Origin: Clostridia bacterium
GTDB taxonomy: Bacteria > Bacillota > Clostridia > Christensenellales > DTU072
Direction of reading: 5' to 3'
Length of the DNA stretch: 64,000 nt
Assembly (NCBI GenBank): GCA_016297005.1
Contig: JAEDHK010000001.1
Location: 248,001 to 312,000 of the forward strand
Position 1 is the first letter of the stretch. The number at the start of each line of letters is the position of its first letter. The notes beneath the pieces are model-generated. The model was given only the letters and a program-made list of their open reading frames with translations, did not search any database and had not been told where the DNA came from. The position numbers and the translations under genes are program-made. Positions 8,804 to 16,290 of this stretch are shown piece after piece.

Positions 8804-10282
8804 ATGGGAATACTTAGAATTCGTAATAAAAGAGTAATTAGTTTAGGGGCAGTTGTGTTCTTGTTCTTTGCGGCTCTGCTAGGAATGGCGGAAGCATATT
8901 GGACAAGCATTGTCTTTTCTGTCATAGCGTTTATTTTTTTTTCAATTAGAATAATTGATCGTGAGTCACAATTTGTATCAGTATCAATGCTTTTTTGGCT
9001 GTTTGCTTTTTTATATGGTATTAGTGGGCCATTAACATTGTTGATGGGGGGAGAAATTTCTTTTGTAGATAGTGGTACTCTTTGGAATAATTTAAAATAT
9101 TATTTACTTGCTTATAGTATAGCATGTATCGCTTATATTGGGGGAGAAGAATTAACGATTTCATCGTCATTAAAAACTATCGAACCGACTTTTCTTAAAA
9201 CAATAGATTCGGATGTGGAGTTAAGCAGAATTAAGAAGTGCGTCGTTATTTCTGCAGTTTTATGCACTACATTTGAAATGATTAATATTCTCCGTATTGG
9301 CGGATTTGGCATGTTGTTTGTTGGAAAAGGAACCTATCAATCTTTGATAGGAGATTTAAAGCTTACATTGCCAGCAGACAGCATGTATTCTGTATGCGGA
9401 ATATTTATTGGTATTTTGATGGGATGTCAGAAGAGCAATTCAGAGCAAAAAAGCAGGCTTTTTATGTTGTTAATTGCAATATTGCTTGCTCCTTTTATTG
9501 TAATTAGAATAATATTGGGGATGCGCCTTGATCTAATATCTATTGTGTTGAATGGGACACTTGGATATTCAATATTTAGTCCGGTTAAAAAGATTTCATT
9601 TAAGATAATTATATCTGTTGTTATTATATATCTATTTATGGTGGTAATTTATGCTAATAGAGGCATTATAAGTCTATTAAATAGTGATCCGGAGTTGTTC
9701 CAAAAAAGGTTTTTTGACTTGCAAAGATATATCGATAATTTTAATCTAGGCGGTGGAGAATTCGGGGCGCCATTTGCTAATTTCTGTATTTTTTACGAAA
9801 AATACAAAACGAATTTTGACTTTTTATGGGGGAAAACATATATAATTGGGTTGGCAGTATTTATACCATCTTTTCTTTATTTGGGAGAGAAGCCGCAACA
9901 AATAACATATTTATTTAGGGACGAATTTTTTTCGAGTTGGGCATCTAGATCGAGAATTGCAGGAACAGGCTTTTCCTCATTATTAGAGGCATACTGGAAT
10001 TGGGGCTGGATAGGGATTATTTTTGTTTATTTTATTGTTGGCTTGTTGCTGAAAAGATTTGATAATAACAGGAATAAAGAAAAAAATATATGGGCTACGA
10101 TTGCTTATATTGCGATTGCACAGGGATGTATGACTTTTTCACGGCAGGCCTTGGGCGATCTGGTTTCGGACTATTTATATATCTTAATATATAGTTTAAT
10201 TTGTTATTTACTCTCGTTAATTAAACTAAACAACAACAATTTGTCATATAATTCAATCTCAATAGAAAACATATCAAAATAG
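8804..10282 (+). CDS. wzy: O-antigen/capsule polymerase (Wzy-like)
   Basis: This 492-residue protein is almost entirely hydrophobic, with about ten to twelve membrane segments and one larger soluble loop around residues 285-365 that includes NLGGGEFGAPF and the region before FSSWASRSR. This topology and its place between glycosyltransferases and the flippase fit a Wzy polymerase, which joins lipid-linked repeat units on the outer face of the membrane. Sequence conservation in this family is low, so the call rests on topology and context. The start ATG 8804 follows the upstream stop by one base. Very A/T-rich. Confidence 0.8.
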   Translation: MGILRIRNKRVISLGAVVFLFFAALLGMAEAYWTSIVFSVIAFIFFSIRIIDRESQFVSVSMLFWLFAFLYGISGPLTLLMGGEISFVDSGTLWNNLKYYLLAYSIACIAYIGGEELTISSSLKTIEPTFLKTIDSDVELSRIKKCVVISAVLCTTFEMINILRIGGFGMLFVGKGTYQSLIGDLKLTLPADSMYSVCGIFIGILMGCQKSNSEQKSRLFMLLIAILLAPFIVIRIILGMRLDLISIVLNGTLGYSIFSPVKKISFKIIISVVIIYLFMVVIYANRGIISLLNSDPELFQKRFFDLQRYIDNFNLGGGEFGAPFANFCIFYEKYKTNFDFLWGKTYIIGLAVFIPSFLYLGEKPQQITYLFRDEFFSSWASRSRIAGTGFSSLLEAYWNWGWIGIIFVYFIVGLLLKRFDNNRNKEKNIWATIAYIAIAQGCMTFSRQALGDLVSDYLYILIYSLICYLLSLIKLNNNNLSYNSISIENISK

Positions 10283-10294
10283 GAAGATTAAGAT

Positions 10295-11848
10295 ATGGGG
10301 AATAGAATAAAAAATACTAAATTAAATCTCATAAGCGGTTTAATTAAACAGTTTTCTAGTATTGTTCTTCCTTTTGTTTTAAGAACTGTTGTTATTTATG
10401 TTTTGGGCATGCAATACCAGGGCTTGAGTGGTTTATTCACATCCATATTGCAAGTTTTGAATTTATCCGAATTAGGTTTTTCGACAGCAGTTGTTTTTGT
10501 ACTATACAAGGAAATTGCTGCGAATAATATAGAAAAAATATGTGCTATAACTAGATTTTTAAAGAAAGTCTATTTAATTATCGGTGTTGTTATTCTAATC
10601 TTAGGGTTGGCTATTATGCCATTTTTAAGGTTTTTAACAAGAGAAGATATTCCTTTAGATATTAATATCTACATACTTTTTTCTATCTATTTAATCAATA
10701 CTAGTATTTCTTATTTTCTTTACGCCTATAAAAGCGTTGTTTTAATAGCGATGCAAAGAAGTGATGTAACTAACAATGTTTATACTGTATGTACAACAAT
10801 TGTTAGATGTGTTCAAATTGTGTCGTTATTGCTGTTTAAAAACTATTATGTAATGATAGCATTTTTGCCAATTGGAACACTTGTTAACAATTTGTTGATT
10901 AATAAATACTCCAGGAGATATTATCCGGAGATAACGCCCAAAGGGATAATTGATAACGAAACGAAGAAAACACTTACAAAGCAAATCCAAGGTGCTTTTA
11001 TATGCAAATTAGGTGATATAGCAAGGAATTCGTTTGATAATATAGTTTTATCAGCATTACTGGGTTTAACAATTGTTGCGGTATATGATAATTATTACTA
11101 TATATATTCAGCTGTTTACGGTGTTATGTTAGTCATTACGCATGCGATACAGGCGAGTGTGGGGAACAGTGTTGCAACGGAGACTGTAGAAAAGAATTAT
11201 AAGGATTTATTAAAATTTAATTTTATATTTATGTGGATAGTAGGTTGGTGTACAGTATCGATGTTTTGTTTATATCAACCTTTTATGAAAGTATGGATGT
11301 GCAATGACGATACGTTATTATTATCATTTCTCAACATGACACTTTTTAGTCTCTATTTTTACGTAATCAATATGAATAATATGCGTAATATGTATATAAA
11401 CGCAAATGGATTATATTGGGAAAACCGTTTGTGGTTTATAATGGAAGCTGTTGGCAATTTGGTGCTAAATATCCTGCTTGGAATATTATGGGGAGTTACA
11501 GGCATTATTGTCGCGACAATAATAACAATAATAGTATTTAATTTCATTACGCGCAACAATGTGTTATTTAAAAGTTATTTTAAAATTTCTCAAAAACAGT
11601 TCTATATGCATCATCTGTTATATTTTTTAATAACGATTGTCAATTGTATAATATGTTGGTGGGTATGTTTTTTTATTCCAATAAATGGTATTGCAGGCAT
11701 AGCAATCAAACTAGTTGTTTGTTTATTTTTGCCTAATATTATATACTTTATCATATATTTCAAATATCCTTTGTTTAAGGATGCTGTGGTTTTTACTCGT
11801 AGAGTTTTTAAAAGAATAAGGAAAAATGAAAATGAATCAAAAAGTTAA
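10295..11848 (+). CDS. wzx: Polysaccharide flippase (Wzx/MATE-like)
   Basis: A 517-residue protein with about 12-14 membrane helices and the N-terminal pattern of Wzx/RfbX flippases (NLISGLIKQFSSIVLPF, then a GLSGLF segment). It should translocate undecaprenyl-linked repeat units across the membrane before Wzy polymerisation. The start ATG 10295 has an AGGAAG ribosome site. The 3' end overlaps the next gene by 23 bases. A C-terminal piece of a different flippase lies downstream at 12714-13025, so this intact one probably replaced it. Confidence 0.87.
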   Translation: MGNRIKNTKLNLISGLIKQFSSIVLPFVLRTVVIYVLGMQYQGLSGLFTSILQVLNLSELGFSTAVVFVLYKEIAANNIEKICAITRFLKKVYLIIGVVILILGLAIMPFLRFLTREDIPLDINIYILFSIYLINTSISYFLYAYKSVVLIAMQRSDVTNNVYTVCTTIVRCVQIVSLLLFKNYYVMIAFLPIGTLVNNLLINKYSRRYYPEITPKGIIDNETKKTLTKQIQGAFICKLGDIARNSFDNIVLSALLGLTIVAVYDNYYYIYSAVYGVMLVITHAIQASVGNSVATETVEKNYKDLLKFNFIFMWIVGWCTVSMFCLYQPFMKVWMCNDDTLLLSFLNMTLFSLYFYVINMNNMRNMYINANGLYWENRLWFIMEAVGNLVLNILLGILWGVTGIIVATIITIIVFNFITRNNVLFKSYFKISQKQFYMHHLLYFLITIVNCIICWWVCFFIPINGIAGIAIKLVVCLFLPNIIYFIIYFKYPLFKDAVVFTRRVFKRIRKNENESKS

Positions 11849-12710
11849 AAATGTTATAAAATTATTAACCAAGCTTCTTCCTGATAAAGTATACATAAAG
11901 TTACGTTATAAAAAGACAATTGGTAAAAGGCTATCGCTGAATAGAGTTGATGGTTATAATGAAAAATTACAATGGTTAAAAATATACGATCACAATCCTG
12001 ATTATAAAAAATTAGTGGATAAATATGAAGTAAAAAAATATATTGTTGATACGATTGGCAAAGAATACATTATTCCGACATTAGGTGTCTGGGAAAAATT
12101 TGATGACATTGACTTTGATAAGCTACCTAATCAATTTGTACTGAAATGTACTCATGATAGCGGTGGATTGGTTATTGTTAAAGACAAAAATAATATTGAT
12201 ATAAAAAAAATGAAAGATAAAATCAATAAGTCATTGTCTACTAATTATTATTGGCACGGCAGAGAGTGGCCTTATAAAGGCATTAAACCACGTATTATTG
12301 CTGAAAAATACATGGAAGATTCAGAAACAGAGGAATTAAGGGATTATAAGTTTTTCTGCTTTGATGGGAAAGTCAAGGCACTTTACATCGCTACAGATCG
12401 ACAAAAACCCAACGAAGATACGAAATTTGACTTCTTTGATGAGAACTTTAACCATCTTCCTTTTGAACAAGCACATCCCAATGCAAAAGTTCCACCTAAA
12501 AAACCTATCAATTTTGAAAAGATGAAAGAACTTGCGTCTGTTCTATCCGCAGGAATTCCTCATGTGCGTATTGACTTCTATGAAGTAAACGGAAAAATAT
12601 ATTTTGGAGAAATGACTTTCTATCATATGTCCGGATTCTCTCCGTTTGTTCCAGAAGAATGGGACTATAAATTAGGCGAATGGTTGACCCTACCGGAAAA
12701 GAAAAAGTAA
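11826..12710 (+). CDS. TupA-like ATP-grasp protein of polysaccharide clusters
   Basis: This 294-residue protein matches the TupA-like ATP-grasp family, often labelled glycosyltransferase in older annotations. Visible marks are the N-terminal NEKLQWLKIYD, DKYEVKKYI, the ATP-grasp-like FVLKCTHDSGG near residue 105, the PRIIAEKYM segment, DYKFFCFDG, and HVRIDFYEVNGKIYFGEMTFYHMSG near the end, carrying likely metal-binding acidic residues. ATP-grasp members ligate amino acids or similar groups to carboxylates, so a role in decorating the polysaccharide (for example a uronic acid) is a reasonable inference. The start overlaps wzx; ATG 11832 is an alternative. It is the last gene of the A/T-rich block. 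Confidence 0.85.
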   Translation: MKMNQKVKNVIKLLTKLLPDKVYIKLRYKKTIGKRLSLNRVDGYNEKLQWLKIYDHNPDYKKLVDKYEVKKYIVDTIGKEYIIPTLGVWEKFDDIDFDKLPNQFVLKCTHDSGGLVIVKDKNNIDIKKMKDKINKSLSTNYYWHGREWPYKGIKPRIIAEKYMEDSETEELRDYKFFCFDGKVKALYIATDRQKPNEDTKFDFFDENFNHLPFEQAHPNAKVPPKKPINFEKMKELASVLSAGIPHVRIDFYEVNGKIYFGEMTFYHMSGFSPFVPEEWDYKLGEWLTLPEKKK

Positions 12711-12713
12711 TGA

Positions 12714-13025
12714 ACAGAGGTAGGAACGTTTGTTTCCATGACCTATCGGACAGTATATTATGCCTTTTATTTGCGGAAGAATATTCTTAACCGCAGTATC
12801 AAGAAATTTTTTATCCATGTTTTGGTGGACGTATTGACGACTGGCGCGATCGTTGCCGCGACATTCTGGCTGAAGATGACATCAGTAAGTTACTTATCGT
12901 GGATGGTTCTCGCGTTGGAAGTATTTGGGATTGCGCTTGTTATCACGGCAGTTATCAATTTGATTTTCTACAGAAAAGATGCAAAGAACGCAATAAGGAT
13001 GTTTATTAAGAAGAATGCAGTATAA
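12714..13025 (+). pseudogene. C-terminal remnant of a second Wzx flippase
   Basis: The open frame from 12714 reads TEVGTFVSMTYRTVYYAFYL and continues to about 104 residues with two membrane helices and a basic tail. This matches the last two helices of Firmicutes Wzx flippases (a YRT-YY-YL-KNILNR loop, then a hydrophobic pair ending in FYRKDAK). No N-terminal part exists; the frame is closed by a TGA right after the ATP-grasp gene. It is not a copy of the C-terminus of the intact Wzx upstream. An ATG at 12738 could still express 95 residues. Base composition returns here to that of the genome, so it marks the right-hand junction of the inserted A/T-rich cassette. Confidence 0.68.
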
Positions 13026-13037
13026 GGGGGAGTAGAT

Positions 13038-14102
13038 ATGATAGCAATGAAGAATAAAACCATCCTTGTGACCGGAGCGGCCGGTTTTATCGGAAGTAAT
13101 CTTGTGATGGAGCTATTAAGGATGTGTGAGGGCGTCAGGATCGTCGGGTTGGACAATATGAACGACTACTACGACGTTTCGCTAAAAGATTATCGACTTG
13201 AAGAGATCAAAAAGCTTGCTATGAGGAAAAAGAGTGAGTGGATATTCGTTAAAGGTAATTTAGCCGATAAAGCGCTTATTGATAGACTTTTTGCCGAGTA
13301 CAAGTTCGATATCGTCGTTAATCTTGCGGCACAGGCGGGCGTGAGGTATTCGATAACGAATCCCGATGTGTATATTGAAAGCAATATCATAGGCTTCTAT
13401 AATATCTTAGAAGCATGCAGAAAATACCCGGTGGAGCACCTTGTATATGCAAGCTCTTCCAGCGTCTATGGCTCCAATAAAAAGGTACCGTACAGCACCG
13501 AAGACAAGGTGGACAATCCGGTGTCGCTTTATGCGGCGACCAAAAAGAGTAACGAACTGCTCGCGCACGCGTATTCCAAGCTGTATAATATTCCTTCGAC
13601 GGGTTTGCGGTTCTTTACCGTGTACGGCCCTGCCGGCCGGCCTGATATGGCGTACTTTGGATTTACTGATAAGCTATTAAAAGGCGAGACGATTAAGATA
13701 TTCAATTATGGGAATTGCAAGCGCGATTTTACTTACGTCGACGATATCGTCGAGGGAGTTAAACGAGTGATGGCTTGCCCGCCGGAAAAGAAAAATGGGG
13801 AGGATGGGCTCCCGATTCCGCCATATAAGGTATACAATATCGGAAACAACAGTCCGGAGAATCTTCTCGACTTTGTTAATATCTTGCAAGAAGAATTGAT
13901 CAGAGCCGGCGTACTTCCGGCAGACTATGACTTTGAAGCGCATAAAGAATTGGTCCCCATGCAACCGGGCGATGTACCGATTACTTATGCGGACGTCAGC
14001 GAATTGGAGAGAGATTTCGGCTTTAAGCCCAAGACGAGTTTACGCGAGGGCTTGCGCAAGTTTGCCGAGTGGTATAAAGACTATTATTGCGAGGAAAAAT
14101 AA
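13038..14102 (+). CDS. UDP-glucuronate 4-epimerase-like SDR enzyme
   Basis: A 354-residue extended SDR epimerase. It has the NAD-binding GAAGFIGSN loop (about residues 14-22), LDNMNDYYD as in CapI/WbpP-type UDP-glucuronate epimerases, the ASSSSVYG segment, the catalytic YAATK pair, RFFTVYGPAGRPDMA and RDFTYVDDI. It is expected to interconvert UDP-glucuronate and UDP-galacturonate in the cytoplasm. The start ATG 13038 has a strong AGGGGGAG ribosome site; ATG 13047 is possible. The next two genes encode a galacturonokinase-like kinase and a nucleotidyltransferase, which supports a uronic acid substrate. Codon use is that of the genome rather than of the A/T-rich block. Confidence 0.9.
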   Translation: MIAMKNKTILVTGAAGFIGSNLVMELLRMCEGVRIVGLDNMNDYYDVSLKDYRLEEIKKLAMRKKSEWIFVKGNLADKALIDRLFAEYKFDIVVNLAAQAGVRYSITNPDVYIESNIIGFYNILEACRKYPVEHLVYASSSSVYGSNKKVPYSTEDKVDNPVSLYAATKKSNELLAHAYSKLYNIPSTGLRFFTVYGPAGRPDMAYFGFTDKLLKGETIKIFNYGNCKRDFTYVDDIVEGVKRVMACPPEKKNGEDGLPIPPYKVYNIGNNSPENLLDFVNILQEELIRAGVLPADYDFEAHKELVPMQPGDVPITYADVSELERDFGFKPKTSLREGLRKFAEWYKDYYCEEK

Positions 14103-14103
14103 A

Positions 14104-15276
14104 ATGAAGTGTCAGGAAGTATTCAGAGAGATATATGGTAAAGACCCGACCGATACGGCTTTCTGCCCTTACCGCGTATGTCCTATCGGCGCACATAGCG
14201 ATCATCAGTTAGGAAAGATACTGGGTTTTGCTATTAATAAAGGCATCTACTTTGCTTATAAGCCCAAACAGAACGGCGTTATAGAGATCACGTCGTTGCA
14301 ATTCGATAAGCGCGCCCAATGGCATATTATGAGCACGCCCAAGATTAAAGAGAACGACTGGGCGGATTACCTTCGAGGCGCGACCATTGCTCTTGCAAAA
14401 AACCATCCTCTTACCGTCGGTATCAGCGGCGTGTTGGAAGGACAACTTCCTATCGGCGGTTTATCTTCGTCTGCGGCGGTCATCATCGTCTTCTTATCAG
14501 CGCTTTGCAAGGTCAACAACATCAGGCTGAGCGGTCGGGAAATGATCGACACGGCGCTGGCTGCCGAAAACAAGTACGTTGGCGTATCTTGCGGCAAACT
14601 CGACCAATCTTGTGAGGTTTTTTGTAAGAAAGACCATATTCTGTACCTTGACACTAAAGACGATAGTTATGAGTTGATTCCGACGAGTCCCAAGATGAAA
14701 CCTTACAAGATCGCCATCTTCTTTTCCGGTATCGAGCGTACTCTCGCCGGTTCGGCGTTCAATATGCGTGTGGATGAATGCAGAAGCGCCGGTTATGCCT
14801 TGAAAGCTTTCTCCGGAATGCCTTATGGTAAGTTCAATGAAACCAATCTCCGTGACGTGCCATACGAGATATATGAGGCCTACAAAGATCAACTTCCCGT
14901 CAACTGGATGAAACGCGCCGAACACTGGTACACCGAGTTTGAGCGGGTGCAGAAAGGAGCGGAAGCATGGAGAAACGGAGACATCGATACTTTCGGTAAA
15001 CTCATTTTCCAAAGTGGCAATTCATCCATATATAATTACGAGACGGGTTCGCCTGAATTAAAGAAACTTTATGAGATCATGACGGAAACGGAGGGTATCT
15101 ATGGCGGCCGTTTTAGCGGCGCAGGCTTCAAGGGTTGTTGTATGGCTCTCATCAATCCGGCATATGAAAAATCTATCTTAGAAAAGGTAGAGAAAGACTA
15201 CTTGGCGGCGTTCCCTCATTTGAAAGGCAAATACTCTTCCTATATCTGTGAGAGTGCGGATGGGGTGAATTTATGA
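14104..15276 (+). CDS. GHMP sugar kinase, galacturonokinase-like
   Basis: A 390-residue GHMP kinase. The substrate motif is PYRVCPIGAHSDHQ rather than the GEHTDY form of galactokinases; PYRICPLGAHIDHQ is the form I know from plant galacturonokinase. Also shared are the ATP loop GGLSSSAAV, G-x-LDQS, NMRVDEC, KRAEHWYTE, EAWRNGDIDTFGKLI, and RFSGAGFKGCCMAL near the C-terminus. It probably makes galacturonate-1-phosphate from galacturonate and ATP. The start ATG 14104 follows the epimerase stop by one base, and the end overlaps the nucleotidyltransferase gene (ATGA). Together the three genes could activate free galacturonate and interconvert UDP-uronates for the polysaccharide. Galactokinase is the main alternative. 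Confidence 0.82.
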   Translation: MKCQEVFREIYGKDPTDTAFCPYRVCPIGAHSDHQLGKILGFAINKGIYFAYKPKQNGVIEITSLQFDKRAQWHIMSTPKIKENDWADYLRGATIALAKNHPLTVGISGVLEGQLPIGGLSSSAAVIIVFLSALCKVNNIRLSGREMIDTALAAENKYVGVSCGKLDQSCEVFCKKDHILYLDTKDDSYELIPTSPKMKPYKIAIFFSGIERTLAGSAFNMRVDECRSAGYALKAFSGMPYGKFNETNLRDVPYEIYEAYKDQLPVNWMKRAEHWYTEFERVQKGAEAWRNGDIDTFGKLIFQSGNSSIYNYETGSPELKKLYEIMTETEGIYGGRFSGAGFKGCCMALINPAYEKSILEKVEKDYLAAFPHLKGKYSSYICESADGVNL

Positions 15277-16028
15277 AGTGTCTGATCCTCGCCGCCGGAT
15301 ATGCAACAAGGCTCTATCCACTAACGGAGAACTTCCCAAAGCCTCTTTTGAAAGTGGGAGAGAAAACCATCCTGGACTGGCTCGTCGACGATATCGACGA
15401 AAGCGGAGAAATTGAAGAATACGTCGTTATCAGCAATCATAAGTACGCTCCGCATTTTGAAGCGTGGGCAAAAACAAAAGCACAAAAGATAACGGTTGTT
15501 GATGATGGCACCTCGACGAATGAGACTCGTCTTGGGGCAGTTAAGGATATACAGTTTGCCATCGACCAATTAAACTTAAAAGGCGATATGCTTGTCATTG
15601 CAGGGGATAACGTCCTTGATTTCTCGCTGACAAAGTTCGTCTCTTATGCCAAAGAAAAGAAAGCGCCTTGTATCATGCGATACTATGAAGCAGACGAGAA
15701 GAAACTCCTGAAATGCGGTGTAGTAACCTTGGACGCGGAAGATAGGATCCTGAATATGACGGAAAAGTCTCCCAATCCTGCTACTCATTGGTGCGCACCG
15801 CCCTTTTACTATTATACGGAAAAGGCGGCCTGCCTGATCGGACAAGCAATTCAAGACGGATGTGGTACCGACGCGCCGGGGAGCTTTATTGCGTGGCTTT
15901 GCCAAAAAACGGATACCTACGCTATGGAAATGCCCGGCAAGCGATACGATATCGGTAATTTAGAGAGCTATCAAAAGGTACAACAAGAATATAAAGGAAT
16001 AAAGGATTCAAGAGATAGTCTCAAATGA
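15273..16028 (+). CDS. Sugar-1-phosphate nucleotidyltransferase
   Basis: A 251-residue RmlA-like NTP transferase with no added acyltransferase domain. The nucleotide loop reads LAAGYATRLYPLT, followed by FPKPLLKVGEK; AGDN (about residues 109-112) holds the metal-binding Asp, and KRYDIGN near the C-terminus matches the second acidic motif. It condenses a sugar-1-phosphate with an NTP. Directly downstream of the galacturonokinase-like gene with a 4-base overlap, it may produce UDP-galacturonate; this is inference. Last intact gene of the polysaccharide operon. Confidence 0.87.
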   Translation: MKCLILAAGYATRLYPLTENFPKPLLKVGEKTILDWLVDDIDESGEIEEYVVISNHKYAPHFEAWAKTKAQKITVVDDGTSTNETRLGAVKDIQFAIDQLNLKGDMLVIAGDNVLDFSLTKFVSYAKEKKAPCIMRYYEADEKKLLKCGVVTLDAEDRILNMTEKSPNPATHWCAPPFYYYTEKAACLIGQAIQDGCGTDAPGSFIAWLCQKTDTYAMEMPGKRYDIGNLESYQKVQQEYKGIKDSRDSLK

Positions 16029-16093
16029 TGAGAATCTTCAAGACAATGCTACTCAGCATCTTAGCCGGCGCATTGATCTCTATCGGCGGATAG
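16025..16093 (+). pseudogene. Short 22-codon frame, possible gene remnant
   Basis: An ATG overlaps the previous stop (ATGA), and the frame encodes a 22-residue hydrophobic peptide (MMRIFKTM, then LLSILAGALISIGG) before TAG. The N-terminus looks like the first helix of a membrane protein such as a formate/nitrite transporter, but the following sequence in any frame does not continue it recognisably. It could be a truncated gene or a chance frame. Confidence 0.25.
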
Positions 16094-16199
16094 GCGTCCT
16101 TGGTTGAAACAAAAGTTCATCTTTGCCTGCTTACGGCGGAAGAAGCGATCATTTCTATTGACAGCGCCGACTTTACTAAGTTCTCTTTTCATTCAATAG

Positions 16200-16230
16200 T
16201 ATATATCCCAACTCATTATTGGGGTATATA
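16200..16230 (+). repeat. Inverted repeat upstream of glmS
   Basis: A 12-bp inverted repeat with one G-T pair (arms 16200-16211 and 16219-16230, 7-base loop CTCATTA) sits just before a TTGACA at 16244-16249. There is no T-run, so it may be an operator or an mRNA element rather than a terminator. No glmS ribozyme core was recognised here. Confidence 0.45.
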
Positions 16231-16290
16231 GAAAATATAATATTTGACAGAGTAATAAAGCAGAAAGGATATGTAATTCAGGGTGTTAAT

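Noticed and set aside
12738..13025. Independent 95-residue membrane protein gene
   Set aside because: The open frame extends upstream of the ATG with flippase-like residues and there is no good ribosome site, so a truncated Wzx is the better explanation.
16094..16290. Possible glmS ribozyme upstream of glmS
   Set aside because: An AGCGCC occurs near 16162, but the rest of the ribozyme core cannot be found and the leader seems too short.
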